Positions 18,098 to 25,080 of a stretch of 50,693 nt of DNA are shown piece by piece. Source of the stretch: an uncultured Collinsella sp. Its GTDB lineage: Bacteria; Actinomycetota; Coriobacteriia; Coriobacteriales; Coriobacteriaceae. The notes under the pieces were generated by a model. It did not search any database and was not told where the DNA came from. It worked only from the letters and a program-made list of their open reading frames with translations. Position 1 is the first letter of the stretch. The number at the start of each line of letters is the position of its first letter. The stretch is from contig UQHT01000018.1 of assembly GCA_900540875.1 (NCBI GenBank), positions 1 through 50,693 on the forward strand, written 5' to 3'. Made by a program: the position numbers and the translations under genes.

Positions 18098-18394
18098 ATC
18101 TCAATCTGTAACAGGTGGGAGCGGAATTCAGGTCTAGATGTTACAGACCGAGACACAGGGGTCCCTCCCCGATTTCAATCTCGACCTGTAACAGTTACTC
18201 GGCAAAATCGGGTCCAAATGTTACAGATTGAGACAAAACATCCCCTCGCTGGCTTCAATCTCGATCTGTAACAACTGAGGCCGAATTTCCTCTCTTACTG
18301 TTACAGATCGAGACATTCAAAATCCGTCGGAAGGTTTGTCTCAATCTGTAACATCTAGAACCCAAATCCTCAGCTAACTGTTACAGATGGAGAC
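18098..18394. repeat. Array of four palindromes with exact 80-nt period
   Basis: Each unit has a left arm close to GTCTCAATCTGTAACA and a right arm that is its complement. Left arms start at 18098, 18178, 18258 and 18338; right arms at 18139, 18219, 18299 and 18379. Arms are 16 nt, the inner loop 25 nt and the gap between units 23 nt, every time. All eight arms keep TCTC and CTGTAACA with only one or two variable positions between them, while loops and gaps have diverged strongly; loops 3 and 4 align best in reverse complement to loops 1 and 2. The array fills the divergent intergenic region between the zinc-ribbon gene and the GlpA-like operon. Confidence 0.95.
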
Positions 18395-18531
18395 GAACGG
18401 TTGCCTTAGTTGTCGACAGACGAGGCCAACATCCGTGCCGGGTCTCCAATCGCCTGCCGTTGGCGGGTGTTGCGGGGCTGTTCGCCGCATTGCCGCCGCA
18501 CTAGGGGCGCGCAGACCGTAGGATGGTTTTA

Positions 18532-18546
18532 TTGACAGCCTGTCAA
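18532..18546. promoter_or_regulatory. Operator-like palindrome before the GlpA-like operon
   Basis: TTGACAGCCTGTCAA is an inverted repeat ending 17 nt before the GTG start at 18564. It is too close to the start to act as a -35 box for that gene with normal spacing, so a regulator-binding site is more likely. Unverified. Confidence 0.45.
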
Positions 18547-18563
18547 CTTATCTGGGAGGCACC

Positions 18564-20027
18564 GTGGCAGAAACGTTTGATATCGCAATTGTGGGCGCGG
18601 GCATTACCGGGTGCGCCATCGCGAGGCAGCTCGCGCGGTTTGACCTGTCCATTTGCGTAGTCGAGGCGGCTAACGATATTGCGCTGGGCGCGTCGAAGGC
18701 CAACGGCGGCCTGGTGCACGCTGGCTACGATCCGGCGGCGGAAACCGTAAAGGCACAGGTCAACGCCCGTGGCTGCGAGTTATACGGTACATGGGCGCAG
18801 GAGCTGGGCTTTCTGTTCTGCCGCACCGGGTCGATGGTGTTGGGCTTTAACGACGAGGACCGAGCGCATCTGGAGCAGCTGCGGTGCAACGGCCATGTCA
18901 ACGGTGTTCCCGAGCTGTCGATCGTCGGACCCGACCGCATCCACGAATTAGAGCCGCGTGCCAGTGCCGATGCAACGTGCGCGTTGTGGTGCCCCTCGAC
19001 TGGCTTTGTCGATCCCTTTGAGGTCGCCATTGCCGCGCTGGAGAACGCCGTCGCCAACGGCGTGACACTTATGCGGTCTGCGCCGGTGGAAGCGATTGAG
19101 GTTGCTGGCGGCGAGGCTACCGACGGGGCTGTGCGCTTTACGCTGGCGACGCCCGCCGGAGAGGTGCGCTGCCGCTACCTGATCAACGCCGCGGGCAACG
19201 GCGCCGCGGACATCTCGCATATGGCGGGCGCCGAAGAGTTTCAGATGGTCTGGCGCCAGGGCAACATCGTGGTGCTGGACAAGGAGCCGCGGGCGCTCAT
19301 GCCGCTCTACCCCGTTCCCACGCCGGTGTCCAAGGGCGTTATCGTCACGGGAACCGTGCACGGCAACACCGTGATTACCGCGACGGCCGCCGTGCGCGAG
19401 CCGGGCGACACGCAGACCTATGCGAGCGATGTAAACGCGCTCCTGAACGGCGCGCGCAAGCTGGTGCCCGACCTGGAGACGCACCGCGTGGTGCGTGCGT
19501 TTGCCGGCGGGCGTCCGGTCATTCGGGGAACGAACGACTTCTTTATTGGACAGTCGGCCGTGGTGCCGGGGCTCTTCCAAGCGGCGGGCATTCAGTCCCC
19601 AGGCGTGGCGAGCGCGCCTGCCATTGCCGAGCGTATAGAACTTGTGATGCGTGAGTCGGGCGTGGAGCTGCGCGAGCGGGCGGACTGGAATCCAATTCGC
19701 CGCGACCCGGACGACTTTGACCGCGCACCGCTGGCGCGCAAGGAGGAGCTGATCGAGTCCGACCCCGCGTGGGGGCAGATCGTCTGCCGCTGCGAGACGG
19801 TGCCCGAGGCCGAGATAGTGGCCGCGATCCGACGCCACCCGGGCGCGGTTTCGGTCGAGGGCGTCAAGCGCCGCTGCCGAGCCGGCATGGGTCGGTGCCA
19901 AAGCGGCTTTTGCCAGAGCCGCGTGGTGGCGATCCTGGCGCGCGAGTTGGCCTGCGACCCCAGCGAAGTGCTGTTGGAAGATGCTGGATCATGGCTGGTC
20001 GAGGGACCACTGAAGGGGGTGCGCTAG
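18564..20027 (+). CDS. FAD-dependent oxidoreductase, GlpA-like, with C-terminal BFD-type cluster domain
   Basis: 487 residues; GTG start with GGGAGG five bases before. The N-terminal dinucleotide fold DIAIVGAGITGCAIARQL and the glycerol-3-phosphate dehydrogenase-like core (GASKANGGLVHAGYDP, GNIVVLDKEP) identify a DAO/GlpA-type flavoprotein. The last 90 residues hold a [2Fe-2S]-type BFD domain with CRC, then KRRCRAGMGRCQSGFC. In anaerobes such proteins form a three-gene set with a second flavoprotein and DUF1667, thought to move electrons from glycerol-3-phosphate or a related 2-hydroxyacid to an acceptor. The next gene starts 1 nt after the stop. No glycerol kinase is nearby, so the substrate is open. 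Confidence 0.88.
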   Translation: MAETFDIAIVGAGITGCAIARQLARFDLSICVVEAANDIALGASKANGGLVHAGYDPAAETVKAQVNARGCELYGTWAQELGFLFCRTGSMVLGFNDEDRAHLEQLRCNGHVNGVPELSIVGPDRIHELEPRASADATCALWCPSTGFVDPFEVAIAALENAVANGVTLMRSAPVEAIEVAGGEATDGAVRFTLATPAGEVRCRYLINAAGNGAADISHMAGAEEFQMVWRQGNIVVLDKEPRALMPLYPVPTPVSKGVIVTGTVHGNTVITATAAVREPGDTQTYASDVNALLNGARKLVPDLETHRVVRAFAGGRPVIRGTNDFFIGQSAVVPGLFQAAGIQSPGVASAPAIAERIELVMRESGVELRERADWNPIRRDPDDFDRAPLARKEELIESDPAWGQIVCRCETVPEAEIVAAIRRHPGAVSVEGVKRRCRAGMGRCQSGFCQSRVVAILARELACDPSEVLLEDAGSWLVEGPLKGVR

Positions 20028-20028
20028 A

Positions 20029-21381
20029 ATGGCGACGTTTGATATGCGCAACAAACGCGCAGAGGCCGGAACCATAGCGTCGGTAGCAACGCAGGCCTTC
20101 GACGTGGTCGTCATCGGAGGAGGCCCCGCCGGCATGGCTGCAGCGCTGGCCGCGCATAAGGCCGGAGCACGCGTGGCCATCGTGGAGCGCGAACAGCACC
20201 TGGGCGGAATCCTCCGCCAGTGCATCCACCCCGGCTTTGGCCTGTCGCACTTTAAACAGGAGCTCACCGGTCCCGAGTACGCGCAGCGCTTTATCGACCA
20301 GGTGCACGCAACCGACATTGCGCTGTTCTTGGGCAGCATGGTGCTTGGGATTGATTCAGGCGAGCCTGCAGAAGACACCGAGGTCCATACCGTCACGCTC
20401 ATGAACCCTGCCGGCATGTTGCAGCTCACCGGGCGCGCGGTCGTCCTTGCCATGGGTTGCCGTGAGCGCACCCGCAGCGAGATCAAGATCCCCGGCAGTC
20501 GTCCCGCCGGTGTGTTTACGGCGGGCCTGGCGCAGCGATACATCAATATCGAAAACCTTAAACCCGGCTCGCGCGCCGTCATTTTGGGCTCGGGTGACAT
20601 CGGGCTGATCATGGCGCGCCGTTGCACGCTCGAGGGGATTTCGGTCGAGGGCGTGTACGAGCTCATGCCGTACGCCAACGGACTGCGCCGCAACGTCAAG
20701 AACTGCCTGGACGACTTTGGCATTCCGCTGCATCTGTCGACCACGGTCACGCGCGTGATTGGACACGATCGCGTGGAGGCTGTCGAGGTGAGCCAAGTCG
20801 ACGAGCATCTTGCACCCATTCCCGGGACCGAGCGCATCGTTCCGTGCGACACACTGCTGCTTTCGGTGGGGCTGATTCCCGAGAACGAGCTTTCGGTTGC
20901 CGCAGGCGTGGAGCTGGACCCACGTACGCGCGGCGCCGTGGTGGACCAGAGCTTGCAGACGGGCGTGCCGGGCATCTTTGCCTGCGGCAACGTGCTGCAC
21001 GTGCACGACCTGGCCGACAACGTAACGTGTGAGTCCGAGAGAACTGGCGCAGCTGCGGCGGCGTACGCGCTGGGAACCGGCGCGGGCGCCGTTCCGGACT
21101 GCGAGCTCACCGTCTCCCCTGCTGGCATTGCGGGATACGCACTGCCGGGACGCATTACGGCTGCGGCGCTCACCAAGCTGAACTTCCGCGTGCGCCGGCC
21201 AGTCGATGCCGCCTGCGTGAGGATCTTGGCCGACGGCGAGAAACTGTTCGCCGGCAAGGTCCGCGCGTTTAAGCCGAGCGTTATGGAAAGCTTCCCACTG
21301 CCGGCAAAGGTCATCAAACAAGCGCTCGACCTGGGTGCCAGCGAGATTGTCCTTTCCGTCGATCCCGTTGAGGAGGCGTAG
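20029..21381 (+). CDS. NAD(P)/FAD-dependent oxidoreductase, second subunit
   Basis: 450 residues. VVVIGGGPAGMAAALAAHKA (about 25-45) is the FAD-binding site; LGGILRQCIHPGFGL and the second nucleotide-binding fold VILGSGDIGLIMARR follow, and GIFACGNVLHVHDLADN is the ATG-like motif of this flavoprotein class. The C-terminal 90 residues are the usual small extension of this subfamily. The first ATG at 20029 is adjacent to the previous stop; an in-frame ATG at 20044 is an alternative. It is the middle gene of a tight plus-strand operon and should work with both neighbours as one complex. Confidence 0.9.
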   Translation: MATFDMRNKRAEAGTIASVATQAFDVVVIGGGPAGMAAALAAHKAGARVAIVEREQHLGGILRQCIHPGFGLSHFKQELTGPEYAQRFIDQVHATDIALFLGSMVLGIDSGEPAEDTEVHTVTLMNPAGMLQLTGRAVVLAMGCRERTRSEIKIPGSRPAGVFTAGLAQRYINIENLKPGSRAVILGSGDIGLIMARRCTLEGISVEGVYELMPYANGLRRNVKNCLDDFGIPLHLSTTVTRVIGHDRVEAVEVSQVDEHLAPIPGTERIVPCDTLLLSVGLIPENELSVAAGVELDPRTRGAVVDQSLQTGVPGIFACGNVLHVHDLADNVTCESERTGAAAAAYALGTGAGAVPDCELTVSPAGIAGYALPGRITAAALTKLNFRVRRPVDAACVRILADGEKLFAGKVRAFKPSVMESFPLPAKVIKQALDLGASEIVLSVDPVEEA

Positions 21382-21385
21382 AGTC

Positions 21386-21796
21386 ATGAGCACGAATGTG
21401 ACCGAGACATTGCAGTTCAACTGCACCACCTGCCCCTCCGAGTGTCTCCTGACCGTGGAGGTCGAGCGCAGCGCAGACGGCGCCGTGGTAGAGGTGCGCT
21501 CCGTAACCGGCAACAGCTGCCCGCGTGGCGATAAGTTTGCACATCAGGAGCTCACCTGCCCCATGCGCGTGCTTACCACGACCGTGGCCGTATCCGGCGG
21601 CGACGAGGCGCTGCTGCCCGTGCGCACGGCCGAAGCCATCCCGCTGGCACTCCACGCCCAAGCCATGGACCTCATCCGCGGCGTGGTCGTCGAGGCCCCC
21701 ATCCGCATGGGCGACGTCGTGCTGGAAGATCTTCTCGGCACCAACATTGACCTAGTCGCCAGCATGAACATCGACCGAGCCCAAGTAGCTAATTAG
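21386..21796 (+). CDS. DUF1667 protein, small subunit of the oxidoreductase operon
   Basis: 136 residues from ATG at 21386 (GAGGAGG upstream, overlapping the end of the previous gene). Four cysteines in CTTCPSECLL and CPRGDKFAHQELTCPMR suggest a metal or iron-sulfur site. DUF1667 proteins regularly follow GlpA/GlpB-like flavoprotein pairs and are taken to be their electron-transfer subunit. It is the last gene of the operon; a perfect 25-bp palindrome follows at 21844-21910. Confidence 0.9.
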   Translation: MSTNVTETLQFNCTTCPSECLLTVEVERSADGAVVEVRSVTGNSCPRGDKFAHQELTCPMRVLTTTVAVSGGDEALLPVRTAEAIPLALHAQAMDLIRGVVVEAPIRMGDVVLEDLLGTNIDLVASMNIDRAQVAN

Positions 21797-21843
21797 GGAC
21801 GGAGCTCTTTTAGCTACTCCACCATCCGCCCGGTCCTCCTCCG

Positions 21844-21910
21844 CAGTTGCGGTGAAATACGGACTGTTTTATGGCTTCAGGCCGCTAAACAGTCCGTATT
21901 TCACCGCAAC
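21844..21910. repeat. Perfect 25-bp inverted repeat, family 2, copy 1
   Basis: A 25-bp stem starting AGTTGCGGTGAAATACGG (21844-21868) pairs without mismatch with 21886-21910. The 17-nt loop contains GGCTTCAGGC. A second copy lies at 23382-23448 with the same stem length and loop length and a similar loop. Both are followed by TGAGGG. It may also terminate the operon upstream, although no T-run follows. Confidence 0.9.
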
Positions 21911-21932
21911 TTATGAGGGTGCGCATGGGATG

Positions 21933-21982
21933 CAAAGGAATGTCCCGAGGTGCCGGCATAAAAGGAACGTCCCTATGTGCCG
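21933..21982. repeat. Two 23-nt direct repeats upstream of pepQ
   Basis: AAAGGAATGTCCCGAGGTGC at 21933 and AAAGGAACGTCCCTATGTGC at 21960 repeat with a 27-nt period, 43 nt before the peptidase start. They resemble the GGGACAG-type hairpin sequences found elsewhere between genes here (23117, 41191), and could be operator half-sites or repeat debris. Confidence 0.65.
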
Positions 21983-22024
21983 GGCTTGGGATACCATGGT
22001 GGCAGCCTAGCGAAAGGATGTTTC

Positions 22025-23113
22025 ATGGCACATGTCGATGACCAGCGTGTGGCACGCGTGCTCGATGCGCTCGAGGCTCAGCACCCCGGCGCACAGCTGC
22101 TCGTAAACGACCCGTGGTCGATCTATTACCTGACCGGCTTTTATGCCGATATGTTCGAGCGTTTTTGCGGCGTGCTGCTCGCGCGCGATTGCGAGCCCGT
22201 GATCATGGTCAACGCCCTACATCAGCTGCCCGAGTACGACAATGCCCGCGTCGCCTACCACACCGATACCGATATCGTGACCGACGCCATCGCGAGTGAG
22301 ATCGACCCAGCCAAGCCGCTTGGCATCGACACCGTCATGCGTTCCGGCTATTTGATGCCGCTCATGGAGCGCCACGCCGCAAGCGAGTTTTTCCTGGGTG
22401 ACTTTGCCGTCACCGCCGCGCGCACCTACAAGGATGCCGCCGAGCAGGAGCTTATGCGCGTGTCCTCGGCCGCCAACGACGCCGTGATGGCCGATGCCAT
22501 CAAACTCGTCCACGAGGGCGTGACGGAGCGCGAAATTGCCGACCAGATGCTCGGCCTGTACCGCAAGCACGGCTGCGAGGGCTTTAGCTTTCCGCCCATC
22601 GTGAGCTTTGGCGCCAACGCCGGCGACCCGCATCACGAACCCGACGATACCGTGCTCAAGCATGGCGACGTGGTGCTGTTCGACATTGGCGGACGCCGTC
22701 GCAACTACTGCTCGGACATGACACGCACGTTCTTTTGGGGCCAGCCGGACGAGGAGACCGCGCACGTCTACGACATCGTGCGCCGCGCCAACGAGGCCGC
22801 CGAGGCGCTCATCACGCCGGGCGTTCGTATGTGCGACTTGGACCGCGCCGCACGCGACGTGATTGAGGATGCGGGCTATGGGCAGTACTTTACGCACCGC
22901 CTGGGTCACTCAATCGGTCTGCAAGACCACGAGCCGGGCGATGTCTCGCTCGCCAACGAGCAGGTCGTAGAGCCGGGCATGACGTTCTCTATCGAACCGG
23001 GTATATACCTCCCCGGTCACACCGGCGTCCGCATCGAGGACCTAGCCCTGGTGACCGAGAACGGCGTCGAGATTCTCAACGCCTACCCCCACGATCCGGT
23101 CCGCTTAGACTAG
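22025..23113 (+). CDS. pepQ: Xaa-Pro dipeptidase/aminopeptidase (M24 family)
   Basis: 362 residues from ATG at 22025, with AAGGATG upstream. It cleaves dipeptides or N-terminal residues next to proline in the cytosol. The creatinase-like N-terminal domain (WSIYYLTGFYAD) precedes the pita-bread metallopeptidase domain with metal ligands in DIGGRRRNYCSDMTRTF, HRLGHSIGLQDHE, FSIEPGIYLPG and GVRIEDLALVTENG. Length matches PepQ/Xaa-Pro dipeptidases better than the longer PepP. It appears to be a single-gene unit, bracketed by two copies of the family 2 palindrome, with a hairpin right after its stop. Confidence 0.9.
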   Translation: MAHVDDQRVARVLDALEAQHPGAQLLVNDPWSIYYLTGFYADMFERFCGVLLARDCEPVIMVNALHQLPEYDNARVAYHTDTDIVTDAIASEIDPAKPLGIDTVMRSGYLMPLMERHAASEFFLGDFAVTAARTYKDAAEQELMRVSSAANDAVMADAIKLVHEGVTEREIADQMLGLYRKHGCEGFSFPPIVSFGANAGDPHHEPDDTVLKHGDVVLFDIGGRRRNYCSDMTRTFFWGQPDEETAHVYDIVRRANEAAEALITPGVRMCDLDRAARDVIEDAGYGQYFTHRLGHSIGLQDHEPGDVSLANEQVVEPGMTFSIEPGIYLPGHTGVRIEDLALVTENGVEILNAYPHDPVRLD

Positions 23114-23116
23114 GCA

Positions 23117-23147
23117 ATGCGGCAAAGGGGCTGTCCCTTTGCCGCAT
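23117..23147 (+). terminator. Hairpin after pepQ
   Basis: ATGCGGCAAAGGG pairs perfectly with CCCTTTGCCGCAT around a 5-nt GCTGT loop, three bases after the stop codon. The stem is strong but no T-run follows, so termination is probable rather than certain. Confidence 0.65.
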
Positions 23148-23171
23148 CACATGAATGCCGCCACAAAAACG

Positions 23172-23307
23172 GCCTATCTACTACGTTTAGCCCGCGTGGG
23201 TCGACCATACCCGTGTTTTCGCAAAACTGGCAAGCCCTTTACCTGCGGTTTTGATTTCGCAATTCTCGGTATGGTCGAGGGTTACCGGTCAAACGTAGTA
23301 AATAGGC
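23172..23307. repeat. Dispersed structured repeat, family 1, copy 2
   Basis: Terminal arms GCCTATCTACTACGTTT (23172-23188) and AAACGTAGTAAATAGGC (23291-23307) pair with one mismatch. An inner pair GACCATACC/GGTATGGTC and the shared block TTTACCTGCGGTTTT match the copies at 255-388 and 37522-37654. It lies between pepQ and folC, which converge. Confidence 0.88.
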
Positions 23308-23381
23308 CCATTTCGTGGCGAGCAAGTCAACTCGAGGCGCAGGGCAGCCAAAAAAGCCCCGTCCCAAATTGACTGCTTTTG

Positions 23382-23448
23382 AGTTGCGGTGATATACGGA
23401 CCGTTTGAGGCTTCTGGCTTGTAAAACAGTCCGTATTTCACCGCAACT
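23382..23448. repeat. 25-bp inverted repeat, family 2, copy 2
   Basis: Arms at 23382-23406 and 23424-23448 with two mismatches; the loop is 17 nt and contains GGCTTCTGGC, as in copy 1 at 21844. It ends 14 nt from the folC stop codon, so it could also serve as the folC terminator, but lacks a T-run on the minus strand. Confidence 0.88.
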
Positions 23449-23462
23449 GATGAGGGGATGGG

Positions 23463-24806
23463 TTAACGGAGCAGCCCCGCTACTTCGCCGGCTAGGGTGA
23501 TGGTACCGGCTGCTACGAAAGGCTCGCCCGCGGCATCGAAAGCCGCGAGGGCCTCGGATACGCTGGGGTACACGCCCGCGAGCTTGTCGGCGTCCACCAG
23601 GGAGGCAAGCTCCTGTGCGGGCAAGGCGCGATCGGAATCGGTCTGGGTTACGACCACGCGGGGGAACGCCGGAACCAGAACGTCAACGATACCCGCCACG
23701 TCCTTATCGGCCAGCGCGGCGCACAGCAGCGTGGGGCGATTCTCCACGCACGAATCGATCTCGTCCAGTGCGCTCACAAAGTTCTCGCAGCTCTGGGGGT
23801 TATGACAGGCATCAATCAGCTTGAGCGGATCGGTCCCCAGCACGTCAAATCGGCCCGGCGTGGGGCAGCCCATAAGCGAAGCGTCGAGCGCCTCATGGTC
23901 GAGCTCGCGACCCAAATACCCCTCGCACAGCATAATCGCGCACGCAGCATTCTGCGGCTGATAGGCCGGCTTAACCATGCTCGACGTATAAATCGCACGC
24001 GGCGTGGTGCAGCTAAACTCCACCGTATCGCCCACGTGTGCCGGAAGTTTGGTCGTCGTATGGCTCACCACGAGCGGCACAACGCCGCACTCGCGACAAC
24101 GGGCATCCATCACGCGCTGAACGCTCGGCTCATGCGTGCCCTCGCCCAAAACAACCAATCGCCCAGGCTTAATAACCGCAGCCTTCTCCCCCGCAATGGC
24201 CTCGAGCGTATCGCCCAAAATACGTGTGTGATCGAGCCCAATACCCGTAATGGCGACGGCCACGGGATCAGTCGCACTCGTAGCATCCCAGCGTCCGCCC
24301 ATGCCAACCTCAAGCACGGCAACATCCACGCGAGCCTCGGCAAACACCACAAGTGCAGCAGCCGTCAAAAGGTCAAACGGCGTGATGGTATAGGCGCGCT
24401 CCCCCGCCGCCACACGACGGGCATTCACTCGATGCCCCGCCTCAACAGCGGCCGAAACGCCACGGGCGAATGCCTCATCGCTCACGACGCATCCATCGAC
24501 TTCCATGCGCTCGGGATAGCGTACCAGCTGTGGCGACGTATACAGCGCGGTCTTGAGCCCCTCACCACGAAGAATGGCAGCCGAAAAACGCGTAGTCGAA
24601 GTCTTGCCATTGGTACCGGCAACCTGGATGCAATCGAAATACTCATCCGGACGCCCCAACTCATCGAGCATATCGACAACCGTCTCAAGCAGAGGCCCAG
24701 CATCCCCAGAAATCCGCCCCGTATCAGCAGCCAGCCCAACAGCCTCATCAAACGAAAGCAACTCAAACGAGAACGGCACAGAATACGACCCAGAACGCTT
24801 AGCCAT
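23463..24806 (-). CDS. folC: Folylpolyglutamate synthase / dihydrofolate synthase
   Basis: 447 residues; ATG at 24806 has GGAG nine bases before, and an in-frame TTG at 24821 is less likely. It adds glutamate to folates (and possibly to dihydropteroate). The Mur-ligase-type P-loop VAGTNGKTSTTRF, the ALVVFAEARVDVAVLEVGMG block with GGRWDATSATDP, and the second-domain DACHNPQS motif are all present. It follows valS on the same strand, an order common in Gram-positive bacteria, but a large palindrome (24954-25070) separates the two. Confidence 0.95.
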   Translation of the reverse strand: MAKRSGSYSVPFSFELLSFDEAVGLAADTGRISGDAGPLLETVVDMLDELGRPDEYFDCIQVAGTNGKTSTTRFSAAILRGEGLKTALYTSPQLVRYPERMEVDGCVVSDEAFARGVSAAVEAGHRVNARRVAAGERAYTITPFDLLTAAALVVFAEARVDVAVLEVGMGGRWDATSATDPVAVAITGIGLDHTRILGDTLEAIAGEKAAVIKPGRLVVLGEGTHEPSVQRVMDARCRECGVVPLVVSHTTTKLPAHVGDTVEFSCTTPRAIYTSSMVKPAYQPQNAACAIMLCEGYLGRELDHEALDASLMGCPTPGRFDVLGTDPLKLIDACHNPQSCENFVSALDEIDSCVENRPTLLCAALADKDVAGIVDVLVPAFPRVVVTQTDSDRALPAQELASLVDADKLAGVYPSVSEALAAFDAAGEPFVAAGTITLAGEVAGLLR

Positions 24807-24953
24807 AACCCAAGTCTCCAATTACAGAAAAAGAGGCCCACCAAAAAGAATAAGCCCCTCGCGTTGACAATATCAGCCTTTATCCGCTTGCAGCAAAATC
24901 AAGGGCACAACCCAGTGGCCCTGCCAGGCAGCGGACGACCACGTAACCGCCAT

Positions 24954-25070
24954 GGGAGCGGTTTGGGGCATTGCTCGATACAAGTTCCGCACGAGCCGAA
25001 GGCCACTTAATGTGGCCTTCGTGCGAGCAGGACTGTCCGCAGTAGCGAGCAATGCCCCAAACCGCGTCCC
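24954..25070. repeat. Nested palindrome, family 3, copy A (after valS)
   Basis: The outer arms, starting GGGAGCGGTTTGGGG at 24954-24977 and at 25046-25070, are complementary over 24 bp with a single bulged base. Inside lies a second perfect palindrome, CGAAGGCCAC with GTGGCCTTCG at 24997-25021. The inner core and its flanks (TTCCGCACGAGC before, GCGAGC and AGGACT after) are shared with copy B at 27798-27913, in the opposite orientation. The outer arms of A and B are unrelated in sequence. It begins 11 nt after the valS stop. Confidence 0.93.
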
Positions 25071-25080
25071 CCAGTAACGC

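Noticed and set aside
18098..18394. Array at 18098 as a CRISPR
   Set aside because: Arms are palindromic and alternate in orientation, spacers are diverged copies of one another rather than unique, and no cas gene is nearby.
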